From NCBI GenBank assembly GCA_038141705.1, contig JAYQIQ010000001.1, positions 310,001 through 374,000 of the forward strand: a stretch of 64,000 nt of DNA, in the 5' to 3' direction. Every line of letters starts with the position of its first letter. The stretch's first letter is position 1. Made by a program: the position numbers and the translations under genes. The notes under the pieces are model-generated. The model was not told the origin of the DNA, made no database searches, and saw nothing but the letters and a program-made list of their open reading frames with translations. This document shows, one piece after another, positions 55,859-64,000 of the stretch. Source of the DNA: Eutrophomonas brisbanensis (GTDB taxonomy: Bacteria > Pseudomonadota > Gammaproteobacteria > Burkholderiales > Eutrophovitaceae).

Positions 55859-58800
55859 ATGGCTACGATTATTACTAAGTTTTCCTCTACTTCATCAGCC
55901 GTACCTTTGGCGACTGATTTAGTTCAGGGTGAGCTTGCTGTAAATACCGCAGATAAGAGACTCTTTACGGAGGACTCAGGTGCGACAATTATTGAAATTG
56001 GAACGAATCCTTCTTCAATTACAACTGGGGCTATTACGGCTACTGGTACTGTTACCGCTAACTCTTCTTTGCTGTCTTCCAATGCTACTTTTACTGGCGG
56101 TACAGTAAATGGAATGGTCATTGGTGGTTCTACGCCCCAGGCTATAACTGGTACTTTAATCACCGCTAGTACGAATTTCTCTGGAGCCTTAACAGGAAAT
56201 GTTACTGGTAACCTTACGGGAAATGTTACGGGAAATATTACAGGTGACGTAACTGGCAACTTAACTGCTTCAAGTGGTACTACCACTGTTAACGATTTGG
56301 TGGTTAACGGAACTGTAGACTTTACAGATACCGTCTTAACTAATCTTGCAGCACCTTCTGCTTCTACTGACGCTGCAACTAAAGGCTATGTAGATACACA
56401 AGTTTCTAATCTAGTTGCCTCTGCTCCCGCCGCACTAGATACGTTGAATGAATTAGCCGCCGCTATAGGTGATGACGCTAACTTCTCAACCACTATTACT
56501 AATTCCATAGCTACAAAACTGCCCTTAGCAGGTGGCACTATGACTGGTGCTATCGCTATGGGTACAAACAAGATTACAGGTCTTGGCACTCCCACAGCGG
56601 GCACAGACGCAGCAACTAAGGCTTATGCCGACACTATGCTTCCGCTTGCTGGCGGGACAATGACAGGCAATATAGCTTTAGGTTCTAACGCAATTACATC
56701 TACTGCAACGCCTACTACAAATGACGAATTAACCAGAAAAGGTTATGTAGATGGCATATTAGGTAGTGCCACATCTGCGGCAACCAGTGCTGCGGCTGCT
56801 GCAACCAGTGCATCAAATGCTGCGACTTCTGAATCAAATGCCTCAACTTCTGCTTCTAATGCGGCTACTTCTGCCACCGCTGCTGCTGCCAGTTATGATT
56901 CCTTTGATGACCGTTATTTAGGCGCTAAATCTAGTGACCCAACATTAGACAATGATGGGGATGCACTTATTGTGGGTGCTACTTACTTCAACACCACAAC
57001 AAACGCAATGAAGGTTTATAGTGGTTCAGCCTGGTCTGACGTGGCTCCTGTTGCAACCAGTATTACCGCAAGTCAAATATCTGACGTTACTGCTACTGCT
57101 GCTGAATTAAATATTCTTGATGGTGTTACAGCAACAACTGCTGAGTTAAATTTTGTTGATGGTGTTACGTCTAACATTCAAACACAAATAGACAACATCT
57201 CAGTAACTTCAGGCACTCTTACCAAGACATTCGCACAGAATGAAGTGGCTACTATTACTTTGTCTAGCAGTATTACTACGCCCGTAGTATCTGTGACCAA
57301 AGAAGTTTCACAAACTGGTGTGACCAATAACCGATGGGACGTTAATTCAACTACAGAGAACTACACCCGTTTAGACTCTGCTCCTGCGACTACTTTGGAT
57401 TTTGTTGGTTCAGAAAATATTGACACTTTAAGTTATTCTAATAAATCATTTAGTGGAACTTCTCAGTCTAATAATTTTTCTGGTTTGATAATAAGCACTG
57501 ACGGTACAAAAATGTATGGGTCAGACTATAGCTCTACAACTATCTATCAGTATTCTTTATCAACGGCAGGAGATATAACTACCGCTTCTTATGACTCAAA
57601 ATCATTTAATCATGGTAAAGCGAGCGTATTAGGTATAGCTCTAAAATCTGATGGTACAAAATTATTTGTTCTTGATTTTGATACTGATGCTATTTATCAA
57701 TACACGCTGTCAACTGCATACGATATTTCTACAGCAGGCTCTGCAACGTCTTTTAGTGTCTCAGCTAAAGCAGGAAGTGCTTTAGGAATATATTTCAAAC
57801 CAGATGGGACAAAGTTTTACATAACAGATAATGGCACAGATACTGTTTATCAGTATTCAATGTCAACAGCGTGGGATGTTACAACGGCATCTTACGACTC
57901 TAAAAGCGTAAATGTTACTTCGCAGGCGTCAAACACTCAGTCAGTTAATTTTACATCTGACGGAGAAACAATGTATGTAAATGATTATCTTTCTAATAAC
58001 ATTTATCAATATACATTGACTACTGCGTGGGATGTAAGCACTGCTTCATACGCAAGTAAAAGTTTTAATTTTGCAGAAGTAGCGGCTAACTCAAGGTCGG
58101 TTCAGTTATATAGCGGTAATTTATACGTTACAGATAACAATAACAGCGTGGTTTACCAGTATAGCCTTGACCGTACACTTACTTTAGGCTCAGGCTCATT
58201 CGCATCTACTGACGTAGGCAAGACCATTGAAGCTAACAGTGGTGTGTTTGTTCTAACTTCTACTGCTGGCGCATATTCTCAAACCACTGCTCCCACTTCA
58301 TACGCTCAAGTAGCTTCAGGCTCTTGGGAGATGTATGGCGTTGTGTATAACACGACTGATGGTGACTTGGAGTTGAGTAAAGGAAGTCCACAGACTCTTA
58401 TGATGTAATGCGGTGCTACTTTTGTATCGTTCAAAACGTATCTTCGGAAGAACCAATTTCTGGGATTCTTTTAATAATGATGGAACAAAGATGTTCATTA
58501 TTGGTGGCGGAAATGAGATTAATGAGTTTTCTTTGTACTGCTTGGGATTTATCAACTAGTTTAAGTTTAAATTTTGACGCTTTCTGTTTCAAAGTCTCAA
58601 ATTTTACCAACAGATTTATATTTTAAGACTGATGGATTGACAAATTTGTTATTGGTTTTAACGGAAACGACAGTTTATCAGAATAGCCTTTCTACAGCCT
58701 TTGGGATGTTTCAACTGCTTCATTATCTAATTCATTTTCTTTTTCTGTAAAGCCTCAAGCAACTCCTTCTGGAATTAAATTTAAAGATGATGGGACAATA

Positions 58801-60561
58801 ATATATTGCTGTAACTTCTAGTTATTACATTTATCAATATACAATATCAACTGCTTGGATATTAAGCACAGCAAGCTACGCATCTAAAAATCTTGATGTA
58901 AATTCAGTCAAGATCCCGACCCAACAGGATTAGTTTTTAAAAAGATGGCACTAAAATGTATTTAACTGTAGGCTTCTACAATTGAGTGCTTTCATACAGT
59001 GTTAGTACACTGCGTGGGATATTAGCACAGCCTCATATGATTCTGTTATCTTTGATGTATCTAGCTAAACAACATTGCCTCGTGGATTAACATTTGAGCA
59101 AGTGGAGAATATTTTTATATTATTATTGCAGGACAAAGCACAAACGTAGTTTTTAAATTTAATCTGCAACAACATACATTACATCAGGCTACCACGCAGT
59201 CCACACCACAACCTCCACAGATACTCAATACTGGACTGACATTAACTCTATGACCGCAGATGAAGCTGCTGGTGATGGAAGTATCTTTTACTGTGTATCA
59301 ACAGACGATAGGTCTACTTGGAAGATTGCCCATAACACTGACGGCATACGTTCTATTGTCCGTAACAACTTAGGCACTTGGCAGTACAACTCTAACTCTA
59401 CCTATGCGTCTACTACTTGGACTAACGCGACTACCAACACAGAGTTGAATGCTTTGCAGGAGGCTATGAAGGTTCAATCTCAGCAGTTAATGCGTTTGAA
59501 TTTCAACTGCTAGTTAAATGGACTAAGTTTTTCTACATCTATGAAACAGTTACCGCAAGGAATTTGTTTTAATAGATGATGGGACTAAGATATATATCAG
59601 TTGGTAATGGATTAGGTGTAGATGAATATGATTTAACCAGCATTTGATATTTCTTCAGCCAAGTTTCTCAGCAAAGTTTTTCTGTACATCATCTCAAGGA
59701 GTTTAAATCCTAGAGGATAACTTTTAAATCTGATGGAACAAAGATGTATGAGTTGATGGCAAACTTCAACGGGAGACATAAATCAATATAATTTATCTAC
59801 GGCTTGGGATATTTCAACTCTTTCAAGTTGATTCGGTTCAGACTTTTGCAACAGGAGCGGTCCATCAGGTGTTGTGGAGTTTAACAATGATGGAACTAAA
59901 ATGTTTATTTGTTAGAGCAGTGCTTCGTCAGATATAGTAGATGAGTGATTTATCAACAGGATACGATATATCAACCGCAACAGCAACTTTTGTTGATGGT
60001 TTAAGTGTTTCTGGTCAAGGACTCTGCGCATCATATTCAGTAAGATTTATCCAAAACAGACGGCAAAATGTATATTCTTAAGTGCTACTGACATGAGTTA
60101 CATAAATATACACTTTATCTACTGTTTTTTGACGTTTCTTCAGATGCATTATTCTGAAAGTTTTTGCTGGAACAAACACGCGTTTTGAAACCCAGCCATT
60201 TGTTTGGAGCATTCAATAGCGAAACCAAAATGTCATTATTGGTGGTTATACTAATAACACAATTTTTCAATACTCAGTAGGCTCATCATCCTTTCCAAAC
60301 CAAATGAACAAGACGCAGCTTGACGCTGTATCTGACGCTAACCACTTCACACTAGCTAATGACCTAGACTTGGGCATTATCTTCAACCTATCTAGCGGCA
60401 CTACGGTTCCTTCCAGTGACGGTGTATCTATTAACTACGATGCTAACGTCCTGAACAAAGGAGCTATCTTAGGCACTGATTACGACTTTGATGCTCCTGC
60501 GGCTACTAAGGTGAGGATAACTGCACTGTCTGCTAATAACCTAAAGGTGCGGGTGGTTTGA
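55859..60561 (+). CDS. Long phage tail-fibre protein with propeller-like repeats, many frameshifts
   Basis: One continuous frame covers 55859-58408 (849 residues), and the rest is readable only in short frames. Order: N-terminal ELAVNTADKRLFTEDSG fibre-attachment motif; NVTGNLTGNVTGNITGDVTG beta repeats; two LAAPSASTDAATKGYVDTQV-type units; Ala/Ser coiled linker; TAAELNILDGVTATTAELNF repeats. Then come three blocks of about five 50-residue DGTKMY...YQYSLSTAWDISTAS units (57430-58170, 58440-59150, 59540-60300), separated by GKTIEANSGVFVLTSTAGAY (about 58225) and STDDRSTWKIAHNTDGIRSI (59290). The end is the QLDAVSDANHFTLANDLDLG module. Total about 1,570 codons if repaired. Confidence 0.75.
57430..58170 (+). 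repeat. Propeller-type repeat block 1 (five units)
   Basis: Five intact units of about 150 bases, each with the core (I/V)xFxxDGTKxYVxDxxxxxIYQYSLSTAWDxSTASYDSKSF. The spacing and the DG(T)K turn followed by a hydrophobic strand resemble NHL/beta-propeller blades. All lie within the undisturbed frame of the fibre gene. Confidence 0.7.
58440..59150 (+). repeat. Propeller-type repeat block 2 (five units, frame-broken)
   Basis: The same repeat unit is recognisable five times (for example NNDGTKMFIIGGG near 58475, KFKDDGTIIY near 58780, KKDGTKMYLTV near 58935), but the frame changes inside nearly every unit. It is bounded by fibre modules on both sides. Confidence 0.6.
59540..60300 (+). repeat. 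Propeller-type repeat block 3 (five units, frame-broken)
   Basis: Five further units, recognised by DDGTKIYIS near 59573, FKSDGTKMYE near 59720, FNNDGTKMFIC near 59880, KTDGKMYIL near 60055 and the last near 60215. It is inserted between the AHNTDGIRS module and the C-terminal LDAVSDANHFTL module. Frames change frequently. Confidence 0.6.
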
Positions 60562-60564
60562 TGG

Positions 60565-60777
60565 ATGGTTCATGTCTTTGTATTAATAATGACCATCGGC
60601 GGTGTGGAGGTAGCTAACGACTCCTGTAGAGAGGCTATGTGCTTTTACAACGTAGATACCTGTAATTCATTTGCAGCTAAGTTGCGGAGAAGAGGAAGCC
60701 CAAGTACAGAAACCATAACGGCCTATTGTAAGCCGATATTAATTAACCCAAATGAGGATGGAATAAAGGTGTACTAA
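60565..60777 (+). CDS. Small cysteine-containing phage protein
   Basis: 70 residues with a hydrophobic N-terminus (MVHVFVLIMTIGGVEV) and four to five cysteines (SCREAMCFYNVDTCNSFAAK, AYCKPIL). A short exported or membrane-anchored protein is possible. It follows the fibre stop by three bases. No family recognised. Confidence 0.6.
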   Translation: MVHVFVLIMTIGGVEVANDSCREAMCFYNVDTCNSFAAKLRRRGSPSTETITAYCKPILINPNEDGIKVY

Positions 60778-60778
60778 A

Positions 60779-61246
60779 ATGCCAGCAGAAATAGTAGCAG
60801 CGGTTGCAGCAGCTAACCAGGCATTTAACTTTATTAAGAAGGCCGTCCACAAAGGGAAAGAAGTACAGGACTTAACAAAGGCGATTAGTAAGTTCTGGGA
60901 TGCTAGGGAAGAAGTTAGCGTCCTAGAACAGAAAGCAAAGACTACAAGTAAGATAAGTAAATTGCTAGGTAGTAGTTCAGTAGAAAGCCAAGCACTAGAA
61001 GCTACCCTTCAGAAACAGAAGGCAGAGCAACTAGAGAAGGAATTGAAGGATATATTCTATTGGACGGGAAACGCGAACCTTTGGCACGATATGTTAAGGG
61101 AACGCTCAAGGATAAGGAATTTAAGGATAGCAGAGGCAAAGAAAGCAGCAGAAACCAGAGCAGCCATGATGGACATATCAGTAGTGCTTGGTTGTTTTAT
61201 AGGGATAATGTTTGTTTTCTATTTGGTGAGTCTAATTGGAAAATAG
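60779..61246 (+). CDS. Phage protein with C-terminal membrane helix
   Basis: 155 residues. A long helical, charged body (SVLEQKAKTTSKISKLLGSS, then LEKELKDIFYWTGNANLWHD) ends in one membrane segment SVVLGCFIGIMFVFYLVSLI. The C-terminal anchor and its place before coiled-coil/TM proteins and the holin suggest a role in lysis or DNA ejection; this is inference. Confidence 0.65.
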   Translation: MPAEIVAAVAAANQAFNFIKKAVHKGKEVQDLTKAISKFWDAREEVSVLEQKAKTTSKISKLLGSSSVESQALEATLQKQKAEQLEKELKDIFYWTGNANLWHDMLRERSRIRNLRIAEAKKAAETRAAMMDISVVLGCFIGIMFVFYLVSLIGK

Positions 61247-61475
61247 AATAGACAGAATAGAATCTAAGATAGATGACCTCCAAGAGGCCGTTGTATCTTT
61301 GGCTCGTGTGGAGGAAAGAATCACCACTATGTTTAATCGCCAAACTTCTATTGAGAATAGAATTAATACAATGGACGAGAAACTACAAACTATGTCTCCG
61401 TCTGTTGCCTTTGGGGAAAGATTATTTTGGATACTAATTGTAGCTACTGTAACCGTAATAGGACGAATGTTATGA
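61236..61475 (+). CDS. Coiled-coil protein with C-terminal membrane anchor
   Basis: 79 residues, TTG start overlapping the previous gene. An N-terminal heptad coil (RIDRIESKIDDLQEAVVSLA, RQTSIENRINTMDEKL) is followed by a single helix LFWILIVATVTVIGRML. The architecture resembles small spanin- or Rz-like and phage holin-associated proteins, but no signature allows a firm name. Confidence 0.6.
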   Translation: MENRIDRIESKIDDLQEAVVSLARVEERITTMFNRQTSIENRINTMDEKLQTMSPSVAFGERLFWILIVATVTVIGRML

Positions 61476-61597
61476 GACGAATTGGAAAAATGATACGCGA
61501 GAAAGTTCAGGATATGACTGAAGAAGAAGCAGGCAAGGTAGTTGTCTGTACTTTGGGTCTTATTGTTATCTTATTCTGTGCAGTTATATTCGTATGA
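61472..61597 (+). CDS. Single-span mini membrane protein
   Basis: 41 residues. Basic amphipathic start MRRIGKMIREKVQDMTEEEA and one membrane helix VVVCTLGLIVILFCAVIFV. It overlaps the genes on both sides by 4 bases (ATGA), making a tightly coupled lysis-type cluster. It could be a pinholin-like or antiholin-like peptide; unproven. Confidence 0.6.
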   Translation: MRRIGKMIREKVQDMTEEEAGKVVVCTLGLIVILFCAVIFV

Positions 61598-61992
61598 TTA
61601 GTGCGTTAATTGGCCCAGTCAGTGCTATCTTAGATAAGGTAATACCTGATAAAGACTTGAAAGAGAAGCTGTCTCACGAGATAGCTACTATGGCTGAACG
61701 TCATGCCCAAGAACAGGTCATGGCGCAGATTGAGGTTAATAAAGTTGAAGCAGCTCATAATAGTATGTTTGTTGCTGGTTGGCGACCTGCTATTGGTTGG
61801 ATATGCGCTTTGGGAATGGCTGGTAACTTTCTTGTAATACCCTTTGTGAATATGGCTTTGGAACTATTTGATACAGGTGTAGAAGTTCCTTTAATAGCTT
61901 TGAGTGAAATGATGCCCGTCCTAATGGGTATGTTAGGTTTGGGTGCAATGAGAACCTTTGAAAAGACCAAGGGCGTCTCAAGAGAAAAATGA
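61594..61992 (+). CDS. Holin (GTA 3TM type)
   Basis: 132 residues. N-terminal ISALIGPVSAILDKVIPDKD, amphipathic KLSHEIATMAERHAQEQVMA, then three membrane segments around WRPAIGWICALGMAGNFLVI, VEVPLIALSEMMPVLMGMLG and the RTFEKTKG tail. This is the pattern of the 3TM holin family (GTA_holin_3TM). It should permeabilise the inner membrane for the lysozyme encoded at 48487. Confidence 0.8.
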   Translation: MISALIGPVSAILDKVIPDKDLKEKLSHEIATMAERHAQEQVMAQIEVNKVEAAHNSMFVAGWRPAIGWICALGMAGNFLVIPFVNMALELFDTGVEVPLIALSEMMPVLMGMLGLGAMRTFEKTKGVSREK

Positions 61993-62168
61993 TGACTGTC
62001 GTAGAGTTTCCTATCAACAAGATGGACGCTCTAGCAGAACTAGCTGATTCTGAGCTTAACGAGTGGTGTGTGGAAAAGGTTGAGCAAGGATTAGACCCAG
62101 TATATCTAGTAGGGATTTTGCAATACAACGCCCACTATATGCTGACTAACATGGTTGAGGAAGAGTAA
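61989..62168 (+). CDS. Small acidic phage protein
   Basis: 59 residues (MMTVVEFPINKMDALAELAD, then EWCVEKVEQGLDPVYLVGIL, MLTNMVEEE). ATGA overlap with the holin gene. Its stop overlaps the next start by one base. No family recognised. Confidence 0.6.
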   Translation: MMTVVEFPINKMDALAELADSELNEWCVEKVEQGLDPVYLVGILQYNAHYMLTNMVEEE

Positions 62169-63876
62169 TGAGCAACGGTTTTTTGTCAATGGGGCCAGAT
62201 TACACTCCAGGGACTACCGCTTCTGCTACTGGAAGTGTTTTAGACGATATTCTTTATCAACTTACTAGACCAGTTGAAACGGAGGGTATGTTTACTCAAG
62301 CAGAGGCTTTGTTTGAGAATGCGTATAGCGAGCTTTCTAAAATACAAAATCAAGTTCCTGCTGAACAACAAGCAGATGCTTTAGCAGAATATTTAAGAAC
62401 GTCAGGATTTAGTTCTCACGTTGTAGAACAAACATTAGGCATACCAAGAGAAGAAGTAAATGTTGCTTTGGCTCAAGCTGGATATTCTGAAACAGGTCAG
62501 TCTTTAGAAGAAGATAATTTACAAAATCAGCTATTAAAAAGTAGTGTAACTGGCCCGTCTGATGTTTTTTTTGACTATGTTGATTTAGCTGAAGAAAATA
62601 AAGTTCCTTTAACTCAAGCCGAATTTACTAGTTTAGTAGCAAAAACAAATGCCGCAACTTCTAATAAAGAGATTTCTCAAATACTTTCTGAAGCTGGGAT
62701 ATTTCACGACACCGCTAGTTTAGATGCCGAAACAGGTATGGACATGGGCGGTAGATTAATGGATAGGATAACCATTACGGATGTTGCACAAGGGGTTCTA
62801 CTGCTGCACCAACTGCTGCACCAACTGCCGAACCTACTACGCCTGTTGAGCCAACTACACCTGTTGCTCCTACTGAACCTACTACGCCTATTGAACCAAC
62901 TGGCCCTACTACGCCTATTGAACCAACTGAGCCAACAACACCCACAGTCCCTACTGAGCCAACTATTGAGCCTACTACTCCGATTTTTTCTCAAAATGAA
63001 CATCCTTGGGTATATGAAGGTAACGGCGTTTTTAAGCACGAAACAACAGGCGAAACTATTTATGATGAAAACGCAGCTAATAATGAACTTTATAAAGTTG
63101 GAGATTCATATAGTAAAGGAGAGTCGGTTTTAGGAGATGGCAAAATAGTAACTCTTCCTCCTTGGTTAACAATGCCAATGGGGCCAACTGATGTTCCTAT
63201 GTCTCCTACTATTGCGCCTATTACTCCAACTGAGCCAACTGCTCCTACTACACCTACTGAACCTACTACACCTACTGAACCTACGGAGCCAACTGTACCA
63301 ATAGTCCCCACAGAGCCGACTACTCCAACTGCGCCGACTACTCCAACAATACCTACTGGGCCTACTGGTCCTATAGAGCCTACACCTTTTTTGAACCTAT
63401 AATAACCGAACCTATAACGCCTTTAGTACCAACAGGACCAACAACACCAACAGTCCCCACAGGACCCACAGGTCCCACAGGACCCACAGTACCCACAGGT
63501 CCCACAGGACCCACAGGACCCACAGGTCCTACTGGACCTACACAGGTCCTGGACTGGAATTACACCTACTGGACCTACAGGACCAGTTGGCCCTCCAAGT
63601 GGCCCTCCGTCTGGACCGCCTTCTGGCCCTCCTAGCGGACCACCATCTGGGCCTCCATCTGGGCCACCATCTGGGCCACCATCTGGGCCTCCAAGCGGAC
63701 CTGGAATCGGACCTGGGGTTGGGCCTGGAAGAAATGGATTAATTATGATGCTTGCTCAACAAGCACCAATTACAGAACAGATGTTTTCAAGAGAATTATT
63801 TGAGCCAAAGTTTAGAGAATTAGATAACGTAGCTCAGGCTTTAGGAATGCTTCAATCTATAGGAAGGCGATTCTAA
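62168..63876 (+). CDS. Pro/Thr-rich, collagen-like phage structural protein, frameshifted
   Basis: A globular N-terminal part of about 205 residues (LDDILYQLTRPVETEGMFTQ, NQVPAEQQADALAEYLRTSG). Then, in another frame from about 62795, comes a Pro-Thr-Glu tract (EPTTPIEPTGPTTPIEPTEP), a short globular insert (HPWVYEGNGVFKHETTGETI) and a second PT tract to 63400. After a frame change come collagen-like GPT triplets (63430-63580), then GPPS repeats (63590-63710) and a conserved end (ITEQMFSRELFEPKFRELDN, ending QSIGRRF, stop 63876). About 568 residues. Frame breaks lie near 62795, 63400 and 63545. Confidence 0.65.
63430..63715 (+). repeat. GPT and GPPS low-complexity coding repeats
   Basis: Tandem GGTCC(C/T)AC(A) units encode Gly-Pro-Thr triplets, and GG(C/A/G)CC(T/A)CC(A/T)(T/A)CTG units encode Gly-Pro-Pro-Ser. 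Codons vary at third positions, which favours coding rather than DNA function. Confidence 0.75.
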
Positions 63877-64000
63877 TGACATACTTAGATTTAATTAATA
63901 ACGTCCTCCGAAGATTACGGGAGGATACAGTTACAACTGTCAATGAAACAGACTACTCCTCCTTGATTGGTGACTTAGTTAATGACGCTAAGAAGATAGT
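63876..64000 (+). CDS. Phage head-tail/tail-tube protein, N-terminus only
   Basis: The first 41 residues (MTYLDLINNVLRRLREDTVT then SSLIGDLVNDAKKIV) run off the right edge. ATG overlaps the previous stop (TAATG). This N-terminus pattern (YLDLVNxVLxRLRE) is typical of adaptor/tail-tube A-like proteins of marine podoviruses. Tentative because it is partial. Confidence 0.6.
   Translation, partial: MTYLDLINNVLRRLREDTVTTVNETDYSSLIGDLVNDAKKI

Noticed and set aside
63430..63715. Regular repeats resembling a CRISPR array
   Set aside because: Units are 9-12 bases without spacers and translate as GPT and GPPS within a long structural protein frame.

Overview
The window looks like three joined segments. 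Segment 1 (about 1-22,965) is chromosomal DNA of a gammaproteobacterium, probably marine. Its gene order gyrA-serC-serA-pheA-hisC-tyrA-aroA/cmk-rpsA-ihfB-lapB-pyrF is the conserved pseudomonad-type block with serA added. It continues into heptose genes (a kinase-only hldE and hldD), cysM, a PolB-like exonuclease and rlmD. A BI-1 family membrane protein, tRNA-Ser, a cupin gene and the start of an aromatic-ring monooxygenase complete the left end. Divergent from gyrA are ubiG, a YajG-like lipoprotein and the tmRNA gene ssrA (tag ANDERYALAA) with its terminator.

Segment 2 (about 22,966-48,109) is visibly more GC-rich and is accessory or foreign in character. It holds a small operon around a fatty-acid-hydroxylase-superfamily protein, an IS4-family element, and a two-gene DUF4297/Cap4 nuclease plus SMC-like ATPase module that resembles Lamassu/Ddm defence systems. 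A serine-recombinase/DUF2924 module, a LexA-like repressor with a perfect palindromic operator, a truncated unknown gene abutting a thiC fragment, a universal stress protein, a lactate/glycolate permease cut by an IS3-family element, and a glycolate-glyoxylate cluster follow. In that cluster Gcl, Hyi, GlxR and glycerate 2-kinase would turn glyoxylate into 2-phosphoglycerate, and a pyruvate kinase gene closes the operon. glcD and glcE (glycolate oxidase) and two regulators (LysR, GlcC-like) lie upstream. glcE stops abruptly at the next junction.

Segment 3 (48,110-64,000) is AT-richer and is the structural and lysis region of a tailed phage of marine podovirus type. It encodes a small-terminase-like protein, lysozyme, small basic proteins, large terminase, portal, scaffold, major capsid protein, a very long fibre containing three blocks of five propeller-like repeats, small membrane proteins, a holin, and a Pro/Thr/Gly-rich collagen-like structural protein. 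No integrase or attachment site is visible.

Single-base indels interrupt genes throughout all three segments, including essential ones (gyrA, tyrA, aroA, ihfB, lapB, hldE, rlmD). Several sit in short homopolymers. The simplest explanation is an uncorrected error-prone long-read assembly, and the two sharp compositional junctions may be chimeric joins rather than biology. Broken genes are therefore annotated over their full reconstructed span, with approximate frameshift positions stated.
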